Of a stretch of DNA of 64,000 bases, positions 16,546 through 25,335 are shown one piece after another. A program made the position numbers and the translations under genes. Numbering within the stretch: the first letter of the stretch is position 1; each line of letters begins with the position of its first letter. Below the pieces are notes generated by a model that was not told the DNA's origin, ran no database searches, and saw nothing but the letters and a program-made list of their open reading frames with translations. Source of the DNA: [Flexibacter] sp. ATCC 35103 (GTDB lineage: Bacteria > Bacteroidota > Bacteroidia > Flavobacteriales > Flavobacteriaceae); assembly GCF_001975985.1 (NCBI RefSeq), contig NZ_MTQF01000010.1, positions 239,062-303,061 of the forward strand, read 5' to 3'.

Positions 16546-16914
16546 ATGCAAAAGTTAACCAATAAAGAAGAGGAAATCATGCACATTTTATGGAAACTTA
16601 AAAAAGCTTTCGTAAAAGAAGTTCAGGCAGAGATTACAGAAGATCAGCCACATTATAATACGTTATCGACTATTGTGCGTAATCTAGAAGAGAAAGGTTT
16701 TGTAGCGCATAATGCTTTTGGAAACACGCATCAATATTATCCGATTATTACTTTAGAAGCGTACAGCAAAAAGTATATGAAAACAGCAATCGACAACTAT
16801 TTTAATAGTTCGTATAAAAATATGGTATCGTTTTTTGCTAAAGAAGAAAAAATTTCGGCAGCTGAATTACGTGAAATCCTTGCTATGATAGAAAATCCAA
16901 ATGTAGAAAAATAA
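16546..16914 (+). CDS. BlaI/MecI/CopY family transcriptional repressor, copy 1
   Basis: 122 residues. The N-terminal winged helix (NKEEEIMHILWKLKKAFVKEV, then YNTLSTIVRNLEEKGFV with recognition helix, then the wing AFGNTHQYYP) matches BlaI/MecI exactly. The C-terminal helices form the dimer domain, which in MecI/BlaI is cut on signal. It lies 5 bases upstream of its M56 partner and downstream of an operator array. A second copy at 18532-18900 differs at only five residues, so the two proteins should form mixed dimers and bind the same sites. Confidence 0.95.
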   Translation: MQKLTNKEEEIMHILWKLKKAFVKEVQAEITEDQPHYNTLSTIVRNLEEKGFVAHNAFGNTHQYYPIITLEAYSKKYMKTAIDNYFNSSYKNMVSFFAKEEKISAAELREILAMIENPNVEK

Positions 16915-16919
16915 GCATC

Positions 16920-18500
16920 ATGGAAGCACTTTTTACCTTTATACTTAAATCAGGCGCATTATTGATATTGTTTTATTGTGCTTATTATTTTTTATTGCGC
17001 AAAGAGACTTTCTTTAATAGCAACAGATGGTTTTTATTGGCTGGTTTATTTACCTCAGTAATTTTGCCTTTTATAGTTTATACTAAAATTATTTGGGTTG
17101 ATGCCAGTCCGCTTTCAGGTAATAATTATCAAATTAATGCCTTGCAAACTCCTGAAAAAGCCAGTTTTACTGTCGATTGGAATCTTGCTTTATTTGCCAT
17201 TTACAGTATTGGTTTCTTATCCTTATTAATAAAATTTGTTCTTGATTTTTATAGTTTAAATTCGGTTTTAAAAGGAAAAAAAGTAAAACAACAAGCTGAT
17301 TTTAAATTTGTAGATGTTAACGAAAACATTGCTCCATTCTCTTATTTTGATTATATCGTATACAACTCATCACTGTATACGGCCTCAGAATTAGAAAGTA
17401 TTCTTGAGCATGAAAAAGTGCACAGCGAGCAAAATCATACTATAGATGTTCTGGTATCAAGAGTTTTTTGTGTGCTATTTTGGTTTAATCCAATAATGTG
17501 GCTGTATAAAAAAGCGATTCAGCAAAATCTTGAATTTATTGCAGACAATCAAGCTGCACAAAAAATATCCGATAAAAAGGCATATCAGTATACCCTTTTA
17601 AAAATAACAACACATGAAAATTGTGTCGCCATTACCAATCATTTTTATCAATCATTAATCAAAAAACGAATCATTATGTTAAACAAAAATCAATCAAAAA
17701 AACGAAATCTATGGAAATTTTGTATTGTAATTCCGGTACTTGTTGCTTTTGTACTTTTATTTCAAATTAAAACTGAAGCAAAAGAAAAACAACAGGCAAT
17801 AAAAGAAAAAACAGGAGAAATTAAATCTGTAGATGTTTACAAAATCCAGAAGAGTTCTACTGATGCAGAATTAAAAGAAATTAAGGAAAAATTAAAAGCA
17901 ATTCATAATATTGACTTTGAAACTTCTGAAATCAAAAGAAATGCTGAAAACGATTTGACATCAATTAAAATCGACATCAAAAATGGAAATCAGCAAGCAC
18001 AATCTATTCAAACAGCAGGAAATCAAACCATAAAAGATTTCGGAATTATTGTTACAACAGATAAGGATGGCAGCAAAAAAGTAGGCATTCAAACCACTGA
18101 TGAAACAAGTAAGGATTCAAAAATAGTAACCGAAAAAAAACAAAAAACTAAACTAAATACTAATGATAACACTACTTCTAATGTTAGTACAAAAACTTAT
18201 ACTAATAGCAACACAAATTCTGGGGTTATTATAACGACAAACTCAGATGATAATGCTACTACAAAAATAATAACAAGTGACGGAGGTACTCAAATTATTG
18301 TTTCGAATTCCGGAAAAAATAATTCAAATGAAAAAAAACTTGTAATTATTGATGGAGTCGAAATGCCTTCAAGTTTCAGCTTTGATGACTATAAATCCGG
18401 TGATATTAAAACCATGAACGTCTTAAAAGGAGAAATGGCAATAGCCAAATATGGAGATAAAGGAAAAAATGGCGTTATTATAATCGAAACCCGTAAATAA
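16920..18500 (+). CDS. M56 (BlaR1-like) membrane metallopeptidase with plug-like tail, copy 1
   Basis: 526 residues. Membrane helices lie at about 7-24, 38-58, 88-108 and 260-280. The zinc motif HEKVH (His164, Glu165, His168) sits between helices 3 and 4, with LEFIADNQAA as the likely third-ligand region, all typical of M56. In place of the penicillin-binding sensor of BlaR1 there is a periplasmic region of low complexity (Ser/Thr/Asn/Lys). It ends in a TonB-receptor-plug-like motif (VIIDGVEMP ... AIAKYGDKGKNGVIIIETRK). It is paired with the BlaI repressor: the usual model is signal sensing, protease activation and repressor inactivation. The signal is unknown. Confidence 0.9.
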   Translation: MEALFTFILKSGALLILFYCAYYFLLRKETFFNSNRWFLLAGLFTSVILPFIVYTKIIWVDASPLSGNNYQINALQTPEKASFTVDWNLALFAIYSIGFLSLLIKFVLDFYSLNSVLKGKKVKQQADFKFVDVNENIAPFSYFDYIVYNSSLYTASELESILEHEKVHSEQNHTIDVLVSRVFCVLFWFNPIMWLYKKAIQQNLEFIADNQAAQKISDKKAYQYTLLKITTHENCVAITNHFYQSLIKKRIIMLNKNQSKKRNLWKFCIVIPVLVAFVLLFQIKTEAKEKQQAIKEKTGEIKSVDVYKIQKSSTDAELKEIKEKLKAIHNIDFETSEIKRNAENDLTSIKIDIKNGNQQAQSIQTAGNQTIKDFGIIVTTDKDGSKKVGIQTTDETSKDSKIVTEKKQKTKLNTNDNTTSNVSTKTYTNSNTNSGVIITTNSDDNATTKIITSDGGTQIIVSNSGKNNSNEKKLVIIDGVEMPSSFSFDDYKSGDIKTMNVLKGEMAIAKYGDKGKNGVIIIETRK

Positions 18501-18531
18501 GCTGTTTGTTTAAATTTCAAAAAACCTGAAA

Positions 18532-18900
18532 ATGCAAAAGTTAACCAATAAAGAAGAGGAAATCATGCACATTTTATGGAAGCTTAAAAAAGCTTTCGTA
18601 AAAGAGATCCAGGCTGAGATTACAGAAGATCAGCCACATTATAATACCTTATCGACTATTGTGCGTAATCTTGAAGAAAAAGGTTTTGTAGCGCATAATG
18701 CTTTTGGAAACACGCATCAGTATTACCCGATCATTAGTTTAGAAGCGTACAGTAAAAAGTATATGAATACTGCAATCGACAACTATTTTAATAGTTCGTA
18801 TAAAAATATGGTTTCATTTTTTGCTAAAGAAGAAAAAATTTCGGCAGCAGAATTACGTGAAATACTGGCTATGATCGAAAACCCAAAAGAAGAAAAATAA
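18532..18900 (+). CDS. BlaI/MecI family repressor, copy 2 (tandem duplicate)
   Basis: 122 residues identical to the first copy except about five positions (V26I, T69S, K79N and two near the C-terminus). The winged helix is unchanged, so DNA specificity should be the same. Only 31 bases separate it from the stop of the first M56 gene and no operator or promoter is visible there, so it is read through from the upstream promoter. Near-identical DNA suggests recent duplication or gene conversion. Confidence 0.95.
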   Translation: MQKLTNKEEEIMHILWKLKKAFVKEIQAEITEDQPHYNTLSTIVRNLEEKGFVAHNAFGNTHQYYPIISLEAYSKKYMNTAIDNYFNSSYKNMVSFFAKEEKISAAELREILAMIENPKEEK

Positions 18901-18905
18901 TTATT

Positions 18906-20690
18906 ATGGAAACACTTTTCATTTTTATCGCAAAATCAAGCGGATTGTTAGCCATGTTTTATTGTGCATACTATTTTTTATTGCGCAAAGAAACTTTCTT
19001 TAATAGCAGCAGATGGTTTTTATTGGCGGGTTTAGTTACGTCATTAGTTTTACCATTTCTGGTTTACACTAAAATTGTATGGATTGAGCCTGCCCCGATT
19101 CAAAATTCAGTTTCAAATTTAGTTTCAAATTCAGTTGTAAAGTATTCACAAGGATATGTCCCGCATATTGTTGAGAATGAAACCTTCGAAATTAACTGGA
19201 ATTATGTAATGCTTGCCATTTATACTATTGGTTTCCTGGCTTTACTCATAAAATTCGCTATAGATTTTTACAGTCTGAATTCGGTTTTAAAAGGTAAAAA
19301 AATACAACAGCAAGCTGATTTTAAATTTGTAGATATTAACGAAAACATCGCTCCATTTTCTTATTTTGATTATATCGTATACAATTCATCCATGTTTACG
19401 GCCGCAGAACTAGAGAATATTATCGAACACGAAAAAGTACACAGCGATCAAAATCATACTATTGACGTTTTAGTAGCAAGGATATTTTGTGTGCTTTTCT
19501 GGTTTAATCCTATTATTTGGCTGTATAAAAAAGCTATTCTGCAAAACTTAGAATTTATTGCAGATAATGAAGCTGCCAAAAAAATATCAGATAAAAAAGC
19601 GTATCAGTACACGCTTTTAAAAATAACAACACATGAAAGCTGTGTTGCAATCACCAATCATTTTTATCAATCATTAATCAAAAAACGAATTGTCATGTTA
19701 AACAAAAATCAATCAAAAAAACGAAATTACTGGAAGTATTATGCTGTTATTCCAGCACTTGTAGCATTTGTGCTTTTATTTCAGATTGAAACAATCGCAC
19801 AGGAAAAAGAGAGAAAAGAAAATCAGGAAGCTGTTGAGAAAACAGATCAAATTTATGTTTTAAAATTTCAGAAAAATACAACCGATAAGGAGCTAAAAGA
19901 AATTGCTGAAAAATTAAAAAGAGAACATAATATTGATATGGAAGTATCAAATGTGAAAAGAAACTCTAAAAATGAGCTAACAGCAATTAAAGTTGATATT
20001 CAAAAAGGAACTGGAGAAGCTCAAACCATTCAGATAGAAGGAGATAATCCTATAAAAAGCTGCGGAATTGTTATTACAACAAAAGATAATGGTTCTAAAA
20101 AAATCGACGTTGTTACAGATGGCGCAATTGATAAACCTATGGTAATAGGAGATCGTATGGTAGAGGTAAACGAAACAAATGGCACCAATGTAAGTGTATT
20201 GCCTGTAGTTCCTCCTACTCCTCCAACTCCTCCTTCGTTTCCTGGAGGACCAATGCCTGAGGCACCGCCTGTTGATATGTCGAAAATGCCAAAACCTCCT
20301 GTTGCTCCTTCAAATCATAAAGATAAAGTTGCAATGGCAAAATTTGAAAAAGAAATGGCTGAGTTTGAGAAAAAAATGGAAGCATTTGAACCAGACATGT
20401 CAGCTTTTGAAAAACAAGTAGAAGAAATTATGGCTCAAAGAGAAGCTATATACGAAAAGGAAATGGAGAAATACGAAGTTGCCATGGAGAAATTTAGTGT
20501 TGATATGGATAAATATACTCAAGACATGGAACAAAAATATGGCAAGGATTCCAGAGAATATAATCTAAACATGAAGCAATATGAAAAAGACATGAAACTG
20601 TATGAGAGAGATATGAAACTTCAGGAAAAAGAAATGAAACTTCGTGAAAAAGAAATGAAGAGAATAGAAAAAGAAAGCAAAAAATCTTAA
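18906..20690 (+). CDS. M56 (BlaR1-like) metallopeptidase with Met/Glu/Lys coiled tail, copy 2
   Basis: 594 residues. The N-terminal ~310 residues match copy 1 closely, with HEKVH at about 175-179 and the same four membrane helices. The tail differs: a Pro-rich hinge (PPTPPTPPSFPGG, about residues 440-470) leads into ~130 residues of repeats of the form EKEMxxxE, a strong coiled-coil prediction, and there is no plug-like end. A shorter Asn/Ser insert (residues about 62-85) also distinguishes the N-terminal loop. Same pairing with BlaI copy 2. Different tails suggest different periplasmic signals or partners feeding the same repressor. Confidence 0.9.
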   Translation: METLFIFIAKSSGLLAMFYCAYYFLLRKETFFNSSRWFLLAGLVTSLVLPFLVYTKIVWIEPAPIQNSVSNLVSNSVVKYSQGYVPHIVENETFEINWNYVMLAIYTIGFLALLIKFAIDFYSLNSVLKGKKIQQQADFKFVDINENIAPFSYFDYIVYNSSMFTAAELENIIEHEKVHSDQNHTIDVLVARIFCVLFWFNPIIWLYKKAILQNLEFIADNEAAKKISDKKAYQYTLLKITTHESCVAITNHFYQSLIKKRIVMLNKNQSKKRNYWKYYAVIPALVAFVLLFQIETIAQEKERKENQEAVEKTDQIYVLKFQKNTTDKELKEIAEKLKREHNIDMEVSNVKRNSKNELTAIKVDIQKGTGEAQTIQIEGDNPIKSCGIVITTKDNGSKKIDVVTDGAIDKPMVIGDRMVEVNETNGTNVSVLPVVPPTPPTPPSFPGGPMPEAPPVDMSKMPKPPVAPSNHKDKVAMAKFEKEMAEFEKKMEAFEPDMSAFEKQVEEIMAQREAIYEKEMEKYEVAMEKFSVDMDKYTQDMEQKYGKDSREYNLNMKQYEKDMKLYERDMKLQEKEMKLREKEMKRIEKESKKS

Positions 20691-20708
20691 TCAATCTAAA
20701 TCTCTTAA

Positions 20709-22154
20709 ATGAAAAAATCTTTTCTTATAACATTATTATTACTCGTTTTCGGTTTAACTTTTAGTCAAAAAAAGGAAGAAAAATTAATCGAACAAAAAAT
20801 TGATGACTATATTAAAGAAGTTATAGCAATAAATGAAATTCCCGGTGTCGCTTTAAGTGTTATCAAAGACGGAAAAGTTATTTATGAAAAATATTACGGA
20901 GAGGCATCTCTTGAAGAAAATAAAGCAGTGGATAAAAACACTGCTTTTAAAATTTTCTCCACAACAAAATTGATTACTAATGTGGGAATTTTTCAACTTA
21001 TAGAACAAGGTAAATTGTCATTGGAAGATTCTATTTCTAAATATCTAAATAATCTGCCTAAAGAATGGCAGGAAATTAAAGTTAAAAATTTATTATCGCA
21101 TTCTTCCGGATTACCCGACATTGTAATGTTTGAGGATATTCCGAACACCTTGCCTTATGACGAAAAAATTGCGATATTATCTAAAAAGCCAATGCAATTT
21201 GTCACCGGAAATGAATACAGGTACAATCAAACCAATTATTTGTTTTTGGCCAAAATCATCGAAAAAATCAATGGATTAACTTTTGATGATTATATTTTGA
21301 AGAATCAATTTCCTGATATAAAATCCGAAGTTTATTTTTCATCAAACTTTGGTAAAGCCGTACCCAATAGTGCTTTTAGATATAATTATAATAGTGAGAC
21401 TAAAAAATATATAAAAAGCACCTCAGACTTTGGGTTTGATTCCCACTCAGCAAATGGTTTAAATATTTCTTTACCGGAATTTATTCGATGGAATCAAAAT
21501 TTGGATAAAGATGTTTATCTCAAAAAAGAAACAAAATATTCGATGTGGGAGCCTTTTAAATTTGCTAATAACACGGATCGTTTTGCATATGGCTGGGAAA
21601 TTGTTCCTGTCAATAAAATTCTGTCGTATGGTTTTACCGGAGGAAATGAAACGGCTTTTAGAAAATTCCCTGAAAATAAGTTAACAATTATATTTTTATC
21701 AAACGGACATAAATATTCCGGTTTGTATGTTCAGAGTCAGGTAATAAATCATGTTGCTTCGATTGTAGACCAAACGCTTAAAGATGATTACTATCTTGCC
21801 GGTGAAAAAATAAATCAGACTTTCTTAAAACTCGAAATCAATAAGGCTAAGCAAAATTATTTAGATATAAAAAAGAGTCATCCGGATTGGAATTTTGAAT
21901 ATCGATTAAACGTTATTGGCTACACGCTGATGGAACACGGAAGGCTAAATGATGGACTTAAAGTTCTAGAATTAAATACAATAGAAAATCCTAAATCCGG
22001 AAATGCATTTGATAGTCTGGCTGATGGTTATTTCAGGAACAATCAAGTCGAAAATGCAAAAGAGAGTTACAAAAAAGCATTAGAATTATCTCCGGACAAC
22101 AAAAATGCTGCAGAAATGCTGGAGAAAATTGAAAAGATTTTAACTAAAAAATAA
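20709..22154 (+). CDS. Serine hydrolase of the beta-lactamase (class C-like) superfamily with C-terminal TPR
   Basis: 481 residues with a signal peptide (1-20). Ser84 and Lys87 form the SxxK motif (FSTTK), followed by the LLSHSSGL segment. The Tyr-x-Asn motif reads Y172-N-Q, with Gln where Asn is usual, and a GFTGGNETAF segment takes the KTG-loop place. The last ~60 residues are a TPR-like repeat (AFDSLADGYFRNNQVENAKESYKKALELSPDN). It lies 18 bases behind the second M56 gene and is probably in the same operon, echoing bla operons in which BlaI/BlaR1 controls a beta-lactamase. It may instead act on D-amino-acid peptides or esters; lactamase activity is not established. Confidence 0.85.
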   Translation: MKKSFLITLLLLVFGLTFSQKKEEKLIEQKIDDYIKEVIAINEIPGVALSVIKDGKVIYEKYYGEASLEENKAVDKNTAFKIFSTTKLITNVGIFQLIEQGKLSLEDSISKYLNNLPKEWQEIKVKNLLSHSSGLPDIVMFEDIPNTLPYDEKIAILSKKPMQFVTGNEYRYNQTNYLFLAKIIEKINGLTFDDYILKNQFPDIKSEVYFSSNFGKAVPNSAFRYNYNSETKKYIKSTSDFGFDSHSANGLNISLPEFIRWNQNLDKDVYLKKETKYSMWEPFKFANNTDRFAYGWEIVPVNKILSYGFTGGNETAFRKFPENKLTIIFLSNGHKYSGLYVQSQVINHVASIVDQTLKDDYYLAGEKINQTFLKLEINKAKQNYLDIKKSHPDWNFEYRLNVIGYTLMEHGRLNDGLKVLELNTIENPKSGNAFDSLADGYFRNNQVENAKESYKKALELSPDNKNAAEMLEKIEKILTKK

Positions 22155-22245
22155 TAGTGTTATAAGAATCGATACGTTATTTTGATTCTTATATTATTCC
22201 AGAATTGTAATATATACTTACTCTGTATATTTTTGAATATACCCT

Positions 22246-22280
22246 AAAAAAGACTTTGCCCAAACGCAAAGTCTTTTTTT
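22246..22280 (+). terminator. Strong terminator after the BlaI-M56-hydrolase operon
   Basis: Stem AAAAGACTTTGC with GCAAAGTCTTTT and a short loop, followed by T7. It lies 95 bases after the hydrolase stop. A weaker hairpin (ATAAGAATC/GATTCTTAT) sits nearer, at 22162-22190. Confidence 0.85.
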
Positions 22281-22281
22281 A

Positions 22282-22289
22282 TATCTTTG
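22282..22289 (+). promoter_or_regulatory. -7 box (TATCTTTG) for the 46-residue ORF
   Basis: Fits TAnnTTTG and lies 18 bases before the ATG at 22307. A TTTG (22255-22258) 23 bases upstream could be the -33, but it is inside the preceding terminator stem. Confidence 0.45.
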
Positions 22290-22306
22290 AGAAAAATTAA
22301 CCTGCG

Positions 22307-22447
22307 ATGTATAAAATTTTAGCCAAAATAAACAAACTCCTTTTACCAAGTTTTACCAAACAAGGTCTGGATATTTCGAAAGCAAAAAAATGGCAAATGG
22401 CTATTATTGGTTATCGTGCGTATGTAACCAAGCGTGCTTTAGAATAA
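22307..22447 (+). CDS. 46-residue basic conserved-looking small protein
   Basis: ATG at 22307, stop TAA at 22445-22447. The product is basic, with a hydrophobic/aromatic C-terminal half (WQMAIIGYRAYVTKRALE). A TAnnTTTG box and a purine-rich stretch precede it. I recall short proteins of this shape in flavobacterial genomes but cannot name a function. It lies between the serine hydrolase terminator and the EamA gene. Confidence 0.6.
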   Translation: MYKILAKINKLLLPSFTKQGLDISKAKKWQMAIIGYRAYVTKRALE

Positions 22448-22550
22448 AATTATTTTGCAGCCTAATGGTTGATCCCAGTTTCAACAATCTTGTTAAGAAA
22501 TGAGAACCTCTTTTTTCTTATAACATTTCTTATCTCATCAATTATTTCCC

Positions 22551-23396
22551 ATGAAAAATAAAGAATTCAACATACCTCCTGTTTACGCGGTACTTCTTGC
22601 CATTATTAGCGTACAATGCGGAGCAGCAATTGCTAAAACTTTATTTCCTGCAATTGGAGCAGCAGGAACAGCTTCGATTCGAATTGGAGTATCTGCATTA
22701 ATTCTATTAGTAGCATATCGACCAAATCTAAAGGAAATTACTCCACAACAATGGAAAATAGTTGCGCCTTATGGTTTGTCATTAGGTGCCATGAATTTGA
22801 TTTTTTATCTGGCGATAGAAAGAATTCCAATTGGGTTAGCGGTAACACTTGAATTTATAGGTCCGTTATTAGTTGCCATTATTGGCTCAAAACGTCTGAT
22901 AGATTATTGTTGGGTTCTGCTCGCAGCTGTTGGAATTGCTTTGATTGCTCCCTGGACAAATGATCGGGTAGATATCTTAGGAGTTGTTTTCGCTCTTTTA
23001 GCCGGTGGATTTTGGGCTGCTTATATTGTTTTGGGTGGTAAGATTTCCCAAATTATGAATGGTGGTCAGGCAGTATCAACCGGAATGTTATTTGCTGCAT
23101 TGTTAATCCTTCCTTTTGGTTTTTACGAAAACGGATTGGCTAATCTAACTCCAAAACTTTTTGGTATGGGAATCGCTTTGGCTCTTTTATCCAGTGCTAT
23201 TCCGTTTACATTAGAAATGAAAGCCTTAGGTCAGCTTCCGCCTCGTACTTTTAGTATATTAATGAGCCTGGAACCTGCTGCTGCATCTATTTGCGCCTTT
23301 ATATTCTTGCAGGAAAAATTGATTTTCACTGAAATTTTAGCCGTAGTTTGCGTTGTTATTGCTTCTGCAGGATCAACCTTAACTGCTAAAAAATAG
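22551..23396 (+). CDS. EamA family transporter (RhtA-like exporter)
   Basis: 281 residues with ten predicted helices in two EamA (DUF6) halves. The sequence (VQCGAAIAKTLFPAIGAAGTASIRIGVSALIL... ALEFIGPLLVAIIGSKR) is close in pattern to RhtA, the threonine/homoserine exporter. The second half ends with SLEPAAASICAFIFLQEKL, the usual EamA EP motif. Single gene; it shares a bidirectional terminator with the convergent fasciclin gene. The substrate is inferred as amino acids or related metabolites. Confidence 0.88.
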   Translation: MKNKEFNIPPVYAVLLAIISVQCGAAIAKTLFPAIGAAGTASIRIGVSALILLVAYRPNLKEITPQQWKIVAPYGLSLGAMNLIFYLAIERIPIGLAVTLEFIGPLLVAIIGSKRLIDYCWVLLAAVGIALIAPWTNDRVDILGVVFALLAGGFWAAYIVLGGKISQIMNGGQAVSTGMLFAALLILPFGFYENGLANLTPKLFGMGIALALLSSAIPFTLEMKALGQLPPRTFSILMSLEPAAASICAFIFLQEKLIFTEILAVVCVVIASAGSTLTAKK

Positions 23397-23417
23397 ATTT
23401 TATAATTCTCATAAAGC

Positions 23418-23451
23418 AAAAAAAGTCCTGCATAACGCAGGACTTTTTTTT
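23418..23451. terminator. Bidirectional terminator
   Basis: AAAAAGTCCTGC and GCAGGACTTTTT pair over a 5-base loop, with A and T runs on both sides. It serves the EamA gene (plus) and the fasciclin gene (minus). Confidence 0.9.
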
Positions 23452-23472
23452 GATCGTTGAAATTTAGTTTTA

Positions 23473-24027
23473 TTATTTTTTTGGTAATAAAACACTATCA
23501 ACTACGTGAATCACACCATTAGATTGATTTACATCTGCAATAGTAACTTTTGCTTTGTTTCCGCTTTCGTCACTGATGTATAGATCTTTTCCTTTCATCC
23601 ATGCAGTAAGAGTACCACCGCTAACAGTTTTGAAAGTAGCTTTTCCTTTTCCGTCTTTAATTGCTTTAGCAATATCAGATGCATTTAACTTACCTGCAAC
23701 AACATGATAGGTTAAGATCGTTTGTAACATTTTTTTGTTTTCAGGTTTCAATAACGTTTCAACAGTTCCTGCTGGCAATTTAGCAAATGCTGCATTTGTT
23801 GGGGCAAAAACGGTAAATGGTCCTTTACCTTGTAAAGTTTCTACTAAGTCTGCAGCTTTTACAGCAGCTACAAGTGTAGTGTGGTCTTTTGAATTTACCG
23901 CATTTTCAATAATATTTTTATTTGGGTACATTGCTGCTCCACCAACCATTACAGTTTTTTGTGCAAATGATGTAAATCCAAATCCTAATGCTAAGATTGC
24001 TGCGGCTAAAAATTTTCTAGTTTTCAT
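23473..24027 (-). CDS. Fasciclin (FAS1) domain secreted protein
   Basis: 184 residues with a signal peptide (1-22, ending SFAQ). One FAS1 domain covers about residues 45-182 with both hallmark motifs: GPFTVFAPTNAAFAKLP (H1) and NGVIHVVDSVLLPKK (H2), plus TYHVVAGKL between. FAS1 proteins are extracellular or periplasmic adhesion-type proteins. It ends at a shared bidirectional terminator. Single gene. Confidence 0.95.
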   Translation of the reverse strand: MKTRKFLAAAILALGFGFTSFAQKTVMVGGAAMYPNKNIIENAVNSKDHTTLVAAVKAADLVETLQGKGPFTVFAPTNAAFAKLPAGTVETLLKPENKKMLQTILTYHVVAGKLNASDIAKAIKDGKGKATFKTVSGGTLTAWMKGKDLYISDESGNKAKVTIADVNQSNGVIHVVDSVLLPKK

Positions 24028-24239
24028 AATTAATATTTTAAGTTATAAGCTCATTTACGGGGTAACTTTCGATTTGGTTTTATTAAATTTCTAAAAAAGA
24101 TTAAAAAAAAGTGAAATATCCTCAAATAGAGCTGAAAAACAAGCGTTTAATCGTAAAATTTATTTTCAAATAATTTTAATTTTAGTCTCCTCTATATGTT
24201 AAATTTATTGTTAACTTTAGTAAATCTAAATTCATTCTT

Positions 24240-24767
24240 ATGGAAAATCTACCTAAAAAAGTCAGAAGTAAAAAGCTAAGCACAAGAGTTGATTTAACCG
24301 CTATGGTAAGTGTCTCTTTTTTGTTGATTGTCTTTTTTATGGTCACAATTGAATTGGCGAAACCAAAAGCGGTTGATTTGAGTTTGCCTGATTACGGAGA
24401 TATAACATGTGGCTGGGGAGGATGTTTTAAGGAAAATCGTTCAGTGACAATTCTATTAGGCAAAAATGATAAGTTAGTTTCATATATGGGATATGTAGAA
24501 AACCCAATGATTTCTCCTAAGGAAACTAGTTATGGAAAAGATGGTATTAGAAAAGAACTGTTTTTAAGAAACAAAAATATGCTTGAGTATTCTGCTAAAT
24601 TAGGAAAAACAGGAAGAGGAATTACCGTAATTATTAAACCTGGTAAGGAAAGTAATTATAAAAACCTGATTGACATTCTGGATGAAATGGCTATCGCAAA
24701 AATCGATACTTATACTATTATAAATGATTTTACACCAGAAGAATCAAAGTTAATAGCAGCCCAATAA
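24240..24767 (+). CDS. ExbD/TolR-like membrane protein lacking the channel Asp, copy 1
   Basis: 175 residues: a basic N-terminus, one transmembrane helix (about 22-40) in the ExbD pattern (STRVDLTAMVSVSFLLIVFFMV), then a periplasmic domain ending in an ExbD-type helix-strand region (YKNLIDILDEMAIAKIDTYTII). In ExbD/TolR the Asp of the TPMVD motif carries the proton; here it is Ser24 and the Pro is Ala21. The loop just after the helix contains CGWGGC. No ExbB/TolQ or TonB gene is nearby. It is the first of three tandem paralogs 14-31 bases apart. Confidence 0.8.
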   Translation: MENLPKKVRSKKLSTRVDLTAMVSVSFLLIVFFMVTIELAKPKAVDLSLPDYGDITCGWGGCFKENRSVTILLGKNDKLVSYMGYVENPMISPKETSYGKDGIRKELFLRNKNMLEYSAKLGKTGRGITVIIKPGKESNYKNLIDILDEMAIAKIDTYTIINDFTPEESKLIAAQ

Positions 24768-24797
24768 TATCCTTTTACTAATATAATTTAATTTTAT

Positions 24798-25322
24798 ATG
24801 GAAAATCTACCCAAAAAAGTCAGAAGTAAAAAGCTAAGCACAAGAGTTGATTTAACCGCTATGGTAAGTGTATCTTTTTTATTGATTATATTTTTTATGG
24901 TCGCAATTGAATTAGCTAAACCGAAAGGAATGGACTTATCTTTACCTGATAGAGACCCAAGTTGTGGTCCAATAGGATGTGTTGATGAAAATCGAATTTA
25001 TACAATTTTACTTGATGACAACAATAAAATTATAACCTATTCAGGCTTATTATCATATCCAGTTGAAACTCCAAAAGAAATTAATTATAGCCTAGAAGGT
25101 ATACGAAAAGAATTAGTAAATAAAAAGATGTCTATTTTGAAATACTCAACCAATATTGGAAAACCAAAGAATGGTCCAATAGTAATTATAAAGCCAAGTG
25201 AAAAAAGCAACTTTAAAAATTTGGTTGACATTTTAGACGAAATGCGAATTGCTAACATTGATGCGTTTGCTATTGTAAATGAATTCACTCCTGAAGAATC
25301 AAAATTATTAGCTTCAAAATAA
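24798..25322 (+). CDS. ExbD/TolR-like membrane protein lacking the channel Asp, copy 2
   Basis: 174 residues. The first ~38 residues are nearly identical to copy 1 at protein and DNA level, including Ser24 at the Asp position. The loop after the helix differs and reads CGPIGC, again two Cys four residues apart. The C-terminal domain (FKNLVDILDEMRIANIDAFAIVNEFTPEESKLLA) is conserved. It starts 30 bases after copy 1, so the three are likely cotranscribed. Confidence 0.8.
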   Translation: MENLPKKVRSKKLSTRVDLTAMVSVSFLLIIFFMVAIELAKPKGMDLSLPDRDPSCGPIGCVDENRIYTILLDDNNKIITYSGLLSYPVETPKEINYSLEGIRKELVNKKMSILKYSTNIGKPKNGPIVIIKPSEKSNFKNLVDILDEMRIANIDAFAIVNEFTPEESKLLASK

Positions 25323-25335
25323 AACATTTCAAACT

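Noticed and set aside
16546..22154. A plain beta-lactam resistance operon
   Set aside because: The M56 proteins lack a penicillin-binding sensor domain and the hydrolase has an altered YxN motif, so lactam resistance cannot be claimed.
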